Assembly (NCBI GenBank): GCA_024195585.1 | Contig: SWBL01000069.1 | Span: 62,001 to 126,000, forward strand | Length of the DNA stretch: 64,000 bases | Reading direction: 5' to 3' | DNA from: Aureobasidium sp. EXF-3400 | Taxonomy: Eukaryota > Ascomycota > Dothideomycetes > Dothideales > Saccotheciaceae | Shown here: positions 23,377-34,908 of the stretch, piece after piece | How positions within the stretch are numbered: position 1 is the first letter of the stretch | Layout: each line of letters starts with the position of its first letter | Made by a program: the position numbers and the translations under genes | Notes under the pieces: model-generated | What the model was told of the DNA's origin: nothing | The model's input: the letters and a program-made list of their open reading frames with translations, nothing else | The model's database searches: none

Positions 23377-26160
23377 CTAAGTTTGAGCATTCGGGGTAGA
23401 CTCGAAGGGCTGGATTTGCTTTGGCAGAGTATTGTCGGTAGACTCGAGTTGTGCCATTCCTGAGCCTTGAGCAGCGACCTGTACTTGACTCTCGCTACTT
23501 GTGACAGGAGCAGTGCTGCTGTCAGTCTGTCCAGGAAGCTGTGGGTCTAGTGTCGCCAATGGTGAGGCACCATGGACATTGGCGGTGCTTGTCTCTGGTG
23601 CAGCTCGCTGCGCTGCAGGAGACCGTTGTCTTGATAGTTCAAAACTCTTTCCTCCGTCTGTCGGCAGGTTGAGACTCTGCCTGGAATCATTGTGCTCCTC
23701 TTTCAAAACCTTGATCGGCGATCGCGCCCTTCGTTCTGCTTCACGCTCTTTGCGCTCACTCAGCTTGCTCCTGATCCAGCTCATTGGCCCTTTCTTGTTG
23801 TCACTGTCAGACAAGACAGACTCAGGATCAGACATTACATGACTGTCCTGGAAGCTGCGCCGGTTTTGCCCAACGCTCGAACTGCTGATAGTAGACTTGC
23901 TCTGGTCTGCGCTGTTCATGTTACCAAGATTTGAGTTTGTGCGAGCATGGTCATGGCTTTCCCGGTTCTCCGCCTGCCTTGAGAATCGCCAGCGGCGTTT
24001 CTTTTCGGGTTTCTCGGCCGATGATGGGAATTGGTCAGTGTGATCTACATCAGAAGCATCAGTCACATCGGTGGAATGAAACGAATGTGCTGGCGACACC
24101 GTGGGTCTAAGGGTGGCATCAGTCTCCGTCCACTGCGGAGTCATGAACTTGGGGGATGTCTGAGCTGTGGCATATGCAGAACGGTCGTTGCCATACTCGT
24201 TGACATAATCCTGGGCGCGTGATTCGAAACTTGGAGTTGTTGGAGAAGCGAAATAATCGTTCAGAGAATCAGGTTCATGTTGAAGAGAATGAGCAGAGCT
24301 GTGAGCACTAGAGAGTGTACTTCCAGGAATACGCTTCTTCTGTAGCTTGTTAGGCTTGCGACCTTCCCTTCTCTCGCTGTCACTGCCTCCTCCAGGAGAG
24401 GGTTTCAAAAAATCCAGGATAGCGCGAGAAGGGGTGCCAGAAGGAGAGCGGTCAGCAGGGTTCATTCTTCGATCGCTAGTAGGTGAAGCGATGTGCAAAG
24501 GTGTAGTGCTAGATTGAGTGTGTTCTCTTTGCAGCAATCCCATGGTTTCTGTGCCGTGAGTAGCAAGAGGAGTGGTTGCTTCGCTAGATGATGCGGATAT
24601 AACTTCAGGTGCAAGAGGTACAGGATGAGAAGGTTGAACGGCTGGAGAGGGCGCAACGACTGATGCCGGTGTGGTTGTTGGGAAAGCCAAAGCAGGTGTA
24701 GCAGCAACAGGAGTACGTTCTTCAGAAATGCTGTTCTTTGCGAATGATGTAGTATCAATGACGATAGGAAGAGGACTTGGTCCAGAACCAGGACTAGGAG
24801 TAGGCGGCTCTGAGCTTTTCTCGCGACGGAAGTGTGGTGATGCGGCATGCTTTGAAGGCACGGTGTTGCTGCGATGGATACCTCCAGAATTGGCAGGGCT
24901 GCCGAGGGTAGGCGTGACATGCCCCTGAAGATGTCCAGAGCGCTTGGAAGCTCTGGAGGACACCGAAACATTTCTGCGAAGATTGCCGAACAGGCGGACA
25001 CTCTCGGCACCGGCACTAGCGTTGGAAGATGAGCGGCCAAGGAGAGTTCTTGATCTTGCTGGGGTCAGCGGTGACCCCGGAGTCTTGGGAGTAGGCGCGC
25101 CGCTCTGAACTTCCTTGACCGTCTTCTCGTCAGCAGCCGTCCCGTGCATGCCGATCAAGAATGAGTCCTGGTTCTCGATAAGGAAAATCAAGACATCTTG
25201 GCTGAGTCGATACTCGGGAGGAGCCATGTCGTGCTGAGGATGCGACAAAAGACCAGGCTGGAAGATGGCAGCAAGGTTGGGAGTAGTCATTTTGTTGAGG
25301 TCCGACTTGGAGGCGAAGACTGCAAGGAGATCGAGAATGTACAGGAGTAGCTGACGGTTCAGAGGCGGCAGCTCGGTAATGAGGTTCTGATAGACACGGA
25401 TAGCCTTGCCAGCGTCGAAATGGCCGATGTTGGGAGCTTGCATGTCCATCGAGCCAACAGCTTGTGCTTGATGGTTTCTGAGCGGGTCGCGGAAGCGCTC
25501 GTAGAACTCGAGAGGGATGATGGGTTCAGGCAGCTGGTTGAAGTATCTGCGCAGGATGTTGGCGGCATCGTGAACCGTGTAGCCACTCCAATCGAGGCCC
25601 TTGCCGTAGCGATCAGGAGAGTCAAATGCGATGCGCAGTTCTTTGATGCGCTTTTCGGATCCACTCAAGCGAAAGATGCCCTCGACATCGGTAGCTATGG
25701 TCTGGGTTAGCGTGTGGTATGGGTGGGTTTCGGACATGTTGTTGGCGCACCCTTCTCTTTCAGATAGACGCCGCATTTGGCGACGACTATAGGGACATAA
25801 CCATAGATATAGCTCTGGCCCTGTTCGTTGAACAGCGAAATGGCGACATTTGCGTAGCGGATGCTGGTTTGGAGTGGGACGCCGAAGATGCCTTGGGGAG
25901 CTGCGCGACGAAGCATCGGATTAGCATGTGAAGGCGGCGACAACAGGGCGCTCTGCGCAAACTGTACGAGACAGCAGGGCACGGCGACGGGGATATTTAC
26001 GCTTCTCTTCTTGGACTCTCTGAGGCGTGGCACGCTTGAAGTTCTTCCACCACGAGGTCAGGTCGCGCTTCGACTGGACGGCCTCGGCGGACGAAGCGGT
26101 CGTGGTCGGCGCAGGAGGTGCCAGGGTCGCGCCTGGATGCCCGCCGGACGGCATGGGCAT
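23377..26160 (-). CDS. Rho GTPase-activating protein
   Basis: Three exons: 26160-26001, 25900-25751 and 25694-23377, about 875 residues. Intron 2 (56 nt) is firm; it joins CGVYLKEK to ATDVEGIFRLSG. Intron 1 is less certain: another donor at 25967 also keeps frame and would add 11 residues with a more typical 67-nt intron. The RhoGAP domain covers about 60-275, with the arginine finger in EGIFRLSG (about 112) and the conserved NLAAIFQPGLL block. It stimulates GTP hydrolysis by a Rho/Cdc42/Rac GTPase. The remaining ~600 residues are Ser/Pro-rich, apparently disordered, with many SP/TP sites suggesting phospho-regulation. No LIM, BAR or PH domain is visible, so it resembles the short fungal RhoGAPs rather than Bem3 or Rga1. 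Confidence 0.9.
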
Positions 26161-27153
26161 GCTCGGCGCTGGTGTAAATTATGCAGGCCCGCCGTCTTGC
26201 TGCGTGGTAGCTCTGGCTGGGCCAAAATCAATAACAAACGACGTGGATGTTCGCAGAGGTTATGTATGCACGGGAGAGCGAGGATGAATCAAGAGACCAA
26301 CGAAGTCCACAGCGAGGACGGACTTGGCGGCTGACTTTCCGCTGTTTGAGATGAGAGAGCTTGCTTGGGTTGCCTGCCTTTCCTGCTTTGTCGCGGCTAC
26401 ATGGACAAAACATCCGACCGTCGCCAAATCACTGCACCCAACACAGCAATGACGCGCCCTACAGAGTCAAAGCAGGTTTGCGCTGGTTGAATGTCTTCCT
26501 CGTTGTATTTCTGTTGCGACGGCCATTATATTGATATACTCTTGGCACCAGCCACCCAAACATCACAGAACAATGCCAGTCGCTCTACCGCAGGCACTTG
26601 GAGAGATCTGGAGATGGTGCCCAAGATTGTGGAGTAGGTGCGGAGCAGATGAGGACACGAGCTTGGGGCCATCCACGCTATATACAAGCCAATCTCACTG
26701 CTGATGACGACCTGTGATGATTTGCACGAGAGCATTTGTTTATTTATAGCCCGCCTAAAGGAGCGAGCCAACGGCCATGGCACTGCATGCTGTGACGCCG
26801 TCCGTCGTGGCTGCACGGCATGGCTTCAGACTGCTGGACAGACGAGCACCGAGGTCGTCACACACAGTTCTTCAACCATATGAGAAAACAAGCATGTTCG
26901 AGAAGGGTACCTTCTTTTTCAATGTGGAGTTGAACGCCGCAGATCACATTTGGGGGTTGAGAGCGGTCAGAGAGGCAGGCTTGGAGATGCTCTTGAGGCG
27001 TGACGCTCGGAAAGGCCCGCACGTGAGTGTGGATTGAGCTTCCGTCGTCAGTCCTGCAGCTTCGTGGTTGCGACGGAAAGATTCATTCGAGCCTTGTATA
27101 CAGACCACATCTCTGTTCTTCTACATTTCTTCGACCCCTTTCACACTCACAAA
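26161..27153. promoter_or_regulatory. Divergent intergenic region, RhoGAP / TIM9
   Basis: 993 bp between the two starts; both promoters lie here. The short open frames are unconvincing. Confidence 0.5.
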
Positions 27154-27530
27154 ATGGACGGGTATGCTGTCAAATTGCACTTCCATAGAGCAGCCTCTGA
27201 CCACGGCATAGTCTCAACGCCAACGAGCAGCGCGAACTCGCCATGCGCATGGAGAAGAAGCAGATGTCGCAGTTCATGAACGTATGATCTCCTTCAGCCA
27301 TACTTCATTGTGGTTACTTGCTGAAACTGTCACTGCAGATGTACAGCAACCTTGTCCAGCGCTGCTTCGAGCACTGCGTCGATGACTTCACCTCATCCAA
27401 GCTCTCGTCCAAGGAGGAGGGTTGCACCATGCGCTGCGTCGACAAGTTCATCAAGGGATCTGAGCGCCTCGGCCAGAGATTCCAGGAGCAGAATGCTGCT
27501 ATGGCTCAATCAGGTGGCCTCATGCGATAG
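27154..27530 (+). CDS. TIM9: Mitochondrial intermembrane-space chaperone Tim9
   Basis: Three exons, 27154-27161, 27212-27281 and 27339-27530, give 89 residues, the normal Tim9 length. The 8-nt first exon encodes MDG. The twin CX3C motifs are CFEHC and CTMRC, spaced as expected for small Tims. They form two disulfides after Mia40-dependent import. Tim9 joins Tim10 in a hexamer that escorts carrier proteins across the intermembrane space to the TIM22 complex. Helices flank the cysteines ([19 protein letters not shown] before, [19 protein letters not shown] after). The start is forced by the ATG directly before the first intron and gives the expected [14 protein letters not shown]-terminus. Confidence 0.96.
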
Positions 27531-28099
27531 ATCGCCTCCTCTCTCTTCGACCTTTTCACCACCTCGATACCACTCTCTACTCGGTCACCCAATTGCTGCA
27601 TGTAGCAGCCTGTATCAAAAGAGAACGAAAGATATGAATTTTGAGCCACAATAGGCTTCGGAAATATTGAGGAGGTCCACTCTGTTCGATCCTGTAAGGA
27701 TCAGAGTGGAGGGCATGAAATAATGCATGCTTCATGCCGTATATCCCTACCAGAGCATCTTGCCTGTCTAAATGGTACGACGAGCAACCAAAATACTACA
27801 AGTTTCCACTCATGCTTAAGGTGTACACATCTCACCACCATTTTTTTCCGACGCTGAGTATGTCTGACACTGTGATGCACCGAGGTCGTATGCGAGATTC
27901 AAGTACTGTACATCAATAAAATTCATGTTCACTCATACAAACAATCCTAATTGGCTCTACATCGAGATTCTGTTCGTGATTTTTGCTGCGCGTGTTACCG
28001 TGATGATGTAGTCGAAGCTTTTGCTCTCCACAACATTTGCCCACCGAAGCAACAAATCGACACTTCTCAAACATCATTATACAACATCGCACGACCAAA
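27531..28099. other. Intergenic between TIM9 and translin
   Basis: 569 bp with the two stem-loops described separately. Otherwise I see the TIM9 3' end and the translin promoter. Confidence 0.5.
27676..27738 (+). other. Two adjacent stem-loops downstream of TIM9
   Basis: The first (27676-27710) has outer arms TCCACTCT/AGAGTGGA and inner arms GATCCT/AGGATC, with a 4-nt one-sided bulge and a 3-nt loop. The second starts 2 nt later: GGCATGAA (27712-27719) pairs with TTCATGCC (27731-27738) around an 11-nt loop. They lie ~145 nt past the TIM9 stop, probably in its 3' UTR or at its poly(A) region. Confidence 0.7.
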
Positions 28100-29153
28100 A
28101 TGTCTGGAAACACTCAAGGACTGTTGCAGCCTCAAATTTTTGAGAGCTTACAGAAGAAGATTGACGAAGAGACTGAAGTCAGAGAAGTAAACACTCCCAA
28201 ACAAATTTCATGTCTCGATGTGCTCTATACTAACCAATGCTCAAGTCCATCCGCGAGATTGTGCAAACACTTGAAAAGCAAGGTCAATCTCCTATTACCT
28301 GATTGCAGACCGCTCTATGTTGACGAATGGCAGATCGATCAACACAGGCGATTCTCTCCCGCGCACACTCTTCAAGCAAAAACGAGCGTCAGTAACACTT
28401 ACTTGGTCACGAAAACATTTCTTCTAACCTTACAGTAGTTCCTGCTGTCGTCTCTTCCGCTCAAGAATCCATCAGCAAGGAAGTTGAATCCATCGTCAAA
28501 CTTTCAGATGCTGCATCAAAGTATCCTTACTACAAGTACAATGGCATGTGGACAAGACATGTGCAGGACGCTGTAAGTTCTTGATCTTCGTATCATCCGA
28601 AAGTCTTGTCCATTGTCAACTGATTGATTCTTTCAAACTCCAGTCCTTCTCAATTCTTTTCTGTGGTTACCTCGGCGGATTCTCTGATATTGGAGCTGGA
28701 TCCCAGGATGGCCGTCTTCTGACAATCGAGGAGGTTGGCCAGATCATGAACAGTAAGGAGACTAGGGTTTCCCGTTCAACAACAAAATCTGACTTTCTAT
28801 AGTTCCCGTCAACGTCAAGGACAGGGACGTTTTCCACTTGACTATCGAGGAGTATCTTCAATCGTTGATTTCTCTGGTCGATGAATTGGTAAGTTGGCTC
28901 AATTAACTTGCATGTATGTGTGTTCTGACGTTCCTGATAGGCACGTCTCGCTCGCAACAGTGTGACTCAGGGCGACTACTCTCGTCCTGTTCATATTGCA
29001 AAGTTCATCAAGCATCTTCATGCTGGATTCCAGATCTTGAACCTCAAGAATGATTCTCTTCGCAAGAGATCTGATGGTATCAAGTACCGCGTCAAGGAAG
29101 TCGAAGATGTTGTGTATGATCTCAGCCTCAGAGGTCTCGTGCCTAAGGAGTAG
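28100..29153 (+). CDS. Translin, ssDNA/RNA-binding protein
   Basis: Seven exons: 28100-28186, 28246-28282, 28334-28387, 28436-28572, 28644-28752, 28803-28888 and 28941-29153. They give 240 residues, close to human translin (228). All six introns are GT-AG and 48-71 nt long, and every phase closes. The acceptor before exon 4 could be 3 nt later. The C-terminal half is strongly diagnostic: NSVTQGDYSRPVHIAKFI, then LNLKNDSLRKRSDGIKY and VEDVVYDLSLRG. Translin forms an octamer binding single-stranded nucleic acids and, with TRAX, the C3PO endoribonuclease acting in small-RNA processing and tRNA trimming. The catalytic partner TRAX is not in this window. Six introns in a 1 kb gene is the highest density seen here. 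Confidence 0.94.
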
Positions 29154-30122
29154 AAGATGTGGCATGTAATAGTGCTATGTATCGCTCTAGAGCTTATTTA
29201 CTCTGTATAGAGCCAAGGTTACGAGATGCGCAAGAGATAGCGATGTATCCCATGGTAGAGTTCTTCTGGCGGAAAAGTATAACAGGCTCATTGTCATGGC
29301 GGGCATAACACCAAGAGTCACTCGTCATGGTCTCCCATACACTGTCTCAACCAGATTGCCTCGAAAGTAACGAGTTATTGGGTGTTAATCATGCTATGTT
29401 CCAGTGTTTCAGCATTTCTCGGTCAAATGTAAGGACTCCCATCACTTTTGTGATTGGCCAAATCTCTGCCCTTTCGCTAGCCAAGCTTTTCTATTTATTC
29501 CCAGACCTCCCGTATTCGGCTGAACCGAAAGGGTCGCTATGACGAAGCCAAGCAACGATCTTTGCTCGTCCGTTGTTCGTGCATGTTCGTGGTTCTGCGA
29601 ACGCATGAGACGAGCAACGGATCGTGTCCTTGAGAACGAGTCAATGATGTCTGACAGGTAGGATACCTGCAAGGTACTGTACTTCATTCCCTAAGCGAGG
29701 AATACTTCTTCCGCTCTGTCCCCCTTAACAACCACCCAAGCACACCGACCACGATCGGCTGTCAGGGCATCCGTTACGAGGGCCAGAGCGTAAAAGAATC
29801 CGGGGCCGCCGTTCTTTTCAAACAGAGTTTCGTTGCCTTTTCACTGAGCGACGTAGAAGCTCAGAGTCAAGTGGTGTGGCTCGCCGGTACTGCCTATTAG
29901 GGGCGAGAAAGAGAGAGAGAGAGGCAGAGCAGCTCGTGTTTCTTCCCTTCTTTCTGTTTCATGTTTCTTGCGATCCCTGCTCATGGCCTCATCTCTCATT
30001 TTCACATAAGCAAATTTTAATGGTCTATCGTTCCTGTATTCTTTTCTGTCGACGTCCGTGACATCTCATACACGAAACACACATCGTTTGCGCCCGAAAG
30101 ACTGTCACGCGCTCCTCCGGTC
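29154..30122. other. Intergenic between translin and protease-like gene
   Basis: 969 bp. A GA microsatellite lies near 29910-29925. No gene is supported. The right half is the promoter of the aspartic-protease-like gene. Confidence 0.5.
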
Positions 30123-32064
30123 ATGCGCTTCCATGCCGCAGCGCTCAGCGCTCTCCTTCTAGAGTCGGCCGCATCCTACGAGTTCTCTGATATGGCGAAA
30201 TCGATACTTCCTGCAAAAACACTAGCGAAACGCGCAAATACGACGGACATTCCTCTGCCCATCAATGTGGAAGCATCGCAATACTGGGACGGGGCTGATG
30301 GACCTTGGTACGATCACGAGTCTTGCGACGAGGTAGTCAACAGACGGAGCAGAGGCTGATGTTGTGGCAGGTCTTCATTCCCTCTCCAGGTCGGTACAGC
30401 AGCGCAAGATATTCGAGTCTTTATCTCGACAAATGGATACACAACTTGGACCGTAAGGCCATTAGGATGTGGAGGTGAGGCATCGTCAATATCTGGATGC
30501 GAAGAATCACGCGGTGAATTCTTCTTGACCAATGAGTCTTTGACATGGGTACCAAACTCCATCTTTCAATTGGGATTGCCGAACGAGATGGCTTTGGGTC
30601 TGGATGATGAGGCAAATTATGGATTCGACACTGTAACCTTGGGATGGCAAGGCTCTGGCGGACCCTCAGTACAACACAGTACTATCGCAAATATGGCGTA
30701 TTACGAATTCTGGCTTGGAACCTTTGGATTAAACCCACAGCCAGCCAACTTCACGACCTATACAGACCCTCAGCCAAGTTTCATGACACAACTGAAGAAG
30801 AACAACACTATTCCGAGTTTGAGCTGGGGTTATACTGCTGGCAACCAATACCGTGAGTAGTTCGCAACAACAATTCTGTCATATGTACTGATGAGTGACA
30901 GGCTACTCCGGGGTCTATGGAAGTCTTGTACTTGGTGGTTATGACCAATCCAAATTTGAGCCAACTAACTTGACAATACCCTTCGGTCCTGATGTCTCAA
31001 GAGATCTCCTCGTTGGAGTACAGGCCATCACAACGTCGGATGACATCGAATTATCAGAATCTTCTCAATCTTTCTATGCCTTGATTGACTCGACTGTTGC
31101 TTATCTCTACCTGCCGGAGGTCATTTGTACAGCCTTTGAGGAAAATTTCGGCCTTGTCTGGAACGACTATTACCAATACTACTTGGTCGACGACGACTTG
31201 CACAAGAAATTGTTAGCAGATAACACAGAAGTCACATTCACCCTTGGCCAGTCAACATCAGGAGGACAAACGATCAACATTACACTACCCTATTCAGCCT
31301 TCGATCTGGAACTCGCTTTTCCCTATGTGGCCAACTCGACTCGCTACTTCCCCCTAAAGCGCGCTGCTAACGACACTCAATACACCCTGGGACGAACCTT
31401 CTTGCAAGAGGCGTACGTTGTCGCAGATTACGAACGCCGTAACTTCACAGTCGCTCCTTGTGTTTGGCAGCAAAACGCAGCATCTGAGATCCGCACGATC
31501 TTCTCTCCGGACAGTAAATTCTCATTCGATGGAAATGGCAAGAGCAGTGGTATTAGTGGCGGTGCTATTGCTGGTATTGTGATCGGTGTGATCGCAGTCA
31601 TCGCCATCCTCGCAGCAGCACTCTGGTTCCTCCGCCGCAAGAAGCAGCAGAAGAAGTATGCAGCTGTGGAGTTGGAAGCAAAATCCTTCGCCGCAGCACA
31701 AACACCATCTGGACCCTCATCACCCATTAAGGAAGATCCTCACGCGGGCGTCAACACACCTACTGGAGGCGAGCTCGATAGCTCGAGGCAGATTCATGAA
31801 ATCGCCGGAGCGAGCAAACCCAATGCAGCTGAGATGGATGCACCATGGCGTGGCGAGCTGGACCCTGCCGGTGACCATGACGAGTTCTATGGCAAGCTGC
31901 CACAGAACACCTTTGAAATGGAAGGAAACAACGAGCCTATATTTGAGATGGATGCTACAGCGACACAATTACATGAGTTGGAGCCTGATACCAGGCGCCA
32001 GAGTTGGGACTCGGGTGATGATAGAGGAGATGAGAAGAGGTATCTGCAGATGCAAGGATACTGA
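30123..32064 (+). CDS. Membrane-anchored aspartic-protease-like protein, likely inactive
   Basis: Exons 30123-30307, 30371-30852 and 30902-32064 give 609 residues. The first intron splits a Trp codon; splicing there restores GPWSSFPLQVGTAAQ, the normal opening of the pepsin fold. A signal peptide (1-18) precedes a short pro-region. The A1 fold spans about 55-410. The position of the first catalytic Asp reads STNG (81-84) instead of DTGS, while the second lobe keeps an Asp in ALIDSTVAYLYLP (D285). With one Asp missing, classical proteolysis is unlikely. A transmembrane segment (GGAIAGIVIGVIAVIAIL, about 441-465) is followed by RRKKQQKK and a ~140-residue acidic cytosolic tail. A sensor or adhesion role is only inference. 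There are several N-glycosylation sequons. Confidence 0.88.
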
Positions 32065-32497
32065 GTGAAGGCTTTTTTTTTTTTTTGAATTCCTTGTACA
32101 TGGTTCTAGACTTGGGGCAATATGGCGTATATTTGGGAGAGGGTCTTGTGTTCGTTCAAGCGGTGATATCAAGGGAGGATCTTATGGACGGAACTTTGTG
32201 GACAATATATCGAATGCATGTGGTTATGACAATATCTCTTTCTAGCTCGCTCTTGAGTTCTTCGTAGATGGCTTACAAGTCACTATCAAGTGTCGAAGGT
32301 AAATGAGGATGCGCAAGACTATGGAGAGCACAGAGCACGATTGTCACATCACAATGAAAAGAAGTAACAGGGTTTGCGGGAAGAGATAAATTGTGGGAGT
32401 ATCTAATACGATATCAATCCATCCATAGGCATTCCCTCGAAGACGAAAACTTTTCTTTTCAGCAACCCAAAGATTTTACAAATTGAGGTGAAAAAGT
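32065..32497. other. Convergent 3' region, protease-like gene / eL22
   Basis: 433 bp, starting with a T-run of about 14 at 32071. It should contain both 3' UTRs. No other gene is visible. Confidence 0.5.
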
Positions 32498-33019
32498 TTA
32501 CTCGTCATCCTCCTCCTCGTTCTCGCCAACGACGTTGTAGAAGCGGAGCTCGTAGACACCCTTGGAGGTGGAGACGACGCGGAGCCAGTCACGGAGCTGC
32601 TGCTTCTTGAGGAACTTCTTTGTCAGGTACTTGAGGTAGCGACCGGAGAACTCCTGGTGGGCGACGACCTCGATCTTGCCGTCGTTGAGGTTGGTGACGG
32701 TGATGCGCTCGCCGAGGTTGCCGGTAAGACCGTCAACCTTGATGCGGGACTGGAGGAAGGTGGTGAAGGCAGAAGGGTCGAAGATCTTGTCGTTGGTGGG
32801 CTGGGAAGCGTTGATGATGAACTGTTTTTCGCAGTGTCAGTCGGCGATTGCGCTACTTGATTAGACGTCCTCGAGAGATATACACACCTTCTTGGTGACC
32901 TTCTGGTTCTTCTTAGCACCCTTGGCGGCGGTGGGCTTCTACATTGAAACTAATCTCAGCCTACTGCAAGAGCAGCAAAGCGGTTTGGATTCTCAATCAC
33001 ATACGGTAGCAGCAACCAT
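32498..33019 (-). CDS. RPL22: 60S ribosomal protein eL22
   Basis: Exons 33019-33005, 32938-32888 and 32821-32498 give 129 residues. The five-codon first exon (MVAAT) and two 66-nt introns near the 5' end are typical of fungal ribosomal protein genes. Diagnostic stretches are AKKNQKVTKKFIINASQPTND, shown in part by KKFIINASQP, then GERITVTNLNDGKIEV and SGRYLKYLTKKFLKKQQL. The C-terminus is strongly acidic (EEEDDE). eL22 binds 25S rRNA on the large-subunit surface. Codon choice is biased to C-ending codons, consistent with high expression. Confidence 0.96.
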
Positions 33020-34181
33020 TTTGACGGTGTTGATTTGTCGTTGGGGGGTGGAGAGGACGAGGAGTTGTAGTGGGCGCAAAGAGATGAATATCCTACGCTT
33101 GAGAGAAGGAAGAAAAAAGGGAGCCAGTCGTCGGTGCGTTGGATGCGACTTTTCGCGGTCCCGGCTGCCATTCTTGGCGTCTGTGCGTCTGGGATTGAGA
33201 TTCGCTTAGTCGGCTGAATCCGTCCGACTTGACCTCGACTTGGACTTCAATCAGCGAGCAAGAGTGTGGTAAACACAATGTTCTTGTCATATCCCGATGT
33301 TGTCCTTCAGTTGATAGTATATCATTGCTGGCTGTCACGAGATTTCACCTTCGCTTGGATTCAGCAACAAACAAGTCCATTGGTATCACCCGTTTAGTGG
33401 CATCTCGTACGATCGCAGACCGATGTACAAGCCATTGACATGCACAGTTGTTTCTAGATCAGAGAGGCCTCCAGAGAGATATTTACTCCTTCGATCCTTG
33501 ATTGTAGCCCTGGTTGAGAGATGCAACCACGTTCTGATACCCCCACGCATCGACAAAGCGCAACTTGTCACCCATCAAAATGCATGAATGTATCAAGACT
33601 CTGGCCGAGTCCAGAGAGAGCTGATGGCATTGTGGCTCTCGTTGGATATAGCCCCGCTTTAGGAAAGTATTATGCATCTTGATATGAAAAAAAAAACCTC
33701 TTGTTCGAAACGAGAAACGACTGTCGCCCTCCCGCCACGGGTTTATGTCGCTCAGGTAGGCTATAGAAATGCACAGTTGAATTCAGACTCGAAACGATGT
33801 CCAGAGAGAGCAGACAAGATGACGTCTCTCACTGGACGTGTGCTATGGTACTATGCATTTTTACAGGTTCAGTCATATGGTTGAGATCAAGGGAGAGCTC
33901 TACGGAATCAAAAAACGTCACCGACCTGATTGCACGGTAAGAGTTGTTTCACTTTTTGCTGTTCTGTCACTTCCGCGCGTCTGTTGCTTTGCTTCACTCA
34001 CGTCGCTTCACATATTCCATAAACAACGCTCCCACCTTGCTTGCTTTCTCTCTCTCCTTTCTCTTTTCTTCCTCAAGACAACAACATATTCATCTGGTGC
34101 GTGACCTTTACATCGTCAATTACAACATACACTCACACACTGTTTATTCACAGCACCGTTATTAACAACACTGCAGCATCA
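33020..34181. promoter_or_regulatory. Divergent intergenic region, eL22 / unknown gene
   Basis: 1.16 kb. Two copies of GTCCAGAGAGAGC (33609 and 33799), each followed by a partly complementary arm, lie in the middle. A long CT-rich tract at 34040-34080 precedes the start of the plus-strand gene, as is common in well-expressed fungal genes. Confidence 0.55.
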
Positions 34182-34883
34182 ATGTCTCAAGTGCGCACTC
34201 TGGTCTAGATGTAGGAGATCTTTAGACTGATTTCTTTGATGAAAACAGAACAACCAGTCCAACCGGTCCAACACGGACGTCGACGAGGGTGCTGGCGCTG
34301 GCGCTGGTACTGTTACTGGTGCCTCTCAAGACACCAGTACCGCTCCTCCTCCTTCTCCTCCCCTCACCACCGCTCCTGTCGTTGCTGCCTCTGGCCGCAC
34401 ATGCGCCCCTCGCGCCGATTCCTCAGATCGTTTCGATGCCCGTGGTCGTGCTTGGTGTTAGTCGAACTTTCTGCAATATGTGACTACATACTGAACCTTG
34501 ATGCAGGCGAGTATCATGGGCGCTTCGCCCCATCCCACAGTACCAGGTACTGCGCTGCGCGCTATGCGCACGAGCGTAGGGAGCTTGCCTCCCGGCGAAC
34601 GGATGAGAGAATCCAGGCCACAGCCCTGCGAATGCTCGAGAATATTGCTTCTGGTCGCTCCTCCTCCTCAGGAGGCATTCAAAAGCCCCGAGCCCAGGGC
34701 AAAGGCAAGCGCAAGAACCAGGACAAGAACAGCCGTCTCGCTGCTGTGGTCGACAAGATCGCTAAGCTCAAGGCCGAGAAAGGTTCAAGCAAGAACTTGC
34801 CTGCCCGAGGTCCTCTCAAGAAGGACCCCAACGATGACGAAGGTGGCCCAGACTCTGGTGCCGCGAAGCAAATCACTGTCTAG
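34182..34883 (+). CDS. Unrecognised basic protein with a CHHC cluster
   Basis: Exons 34182-34190, 34249-34456 and 34507-34883 give 197 residues. The first exon is nine bases (MSQ). The third exon requires donor GTTAGT at 34457, which yields GRAWCEYHGRF across the junction. I do not recognise the family. Residues 4-50 are Ala/Gly/Thr/Pro-rich. A possible zinc site C-x2-H-x6-H-x4-C lies in WCEYHGRFAPSHSTRYC (about 71-87). A helical Arg/Glu/Ala stretch follows, then a Lys/Arg-rich region (KGKRKNQDKN), suggesting nucleic-acid binding or nuclear location. The tail is Asp/Gly-rich. The CT-rich leader suggests good expression. An unusual array of hairpin repeats begins within 30 nt of the stop codon. 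Confidence 0.65.
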
Positions 34884-34891
34884 GTGAATGC

Positions 34892-34906
34892 GAGGTTTTT
34901 AACCTC
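34892..34906 (+). other. Short perfect hairpin just after the stop codon
   Basis: GAGGTT-TTT-AACCTC forms six perfect base pairs nine nt past the TAG of the upstream gene and immediately before the hairpin array. Its stem does not follow the array consensus. Confidence 0.7.
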
Positions 34907-34908
34907 CT

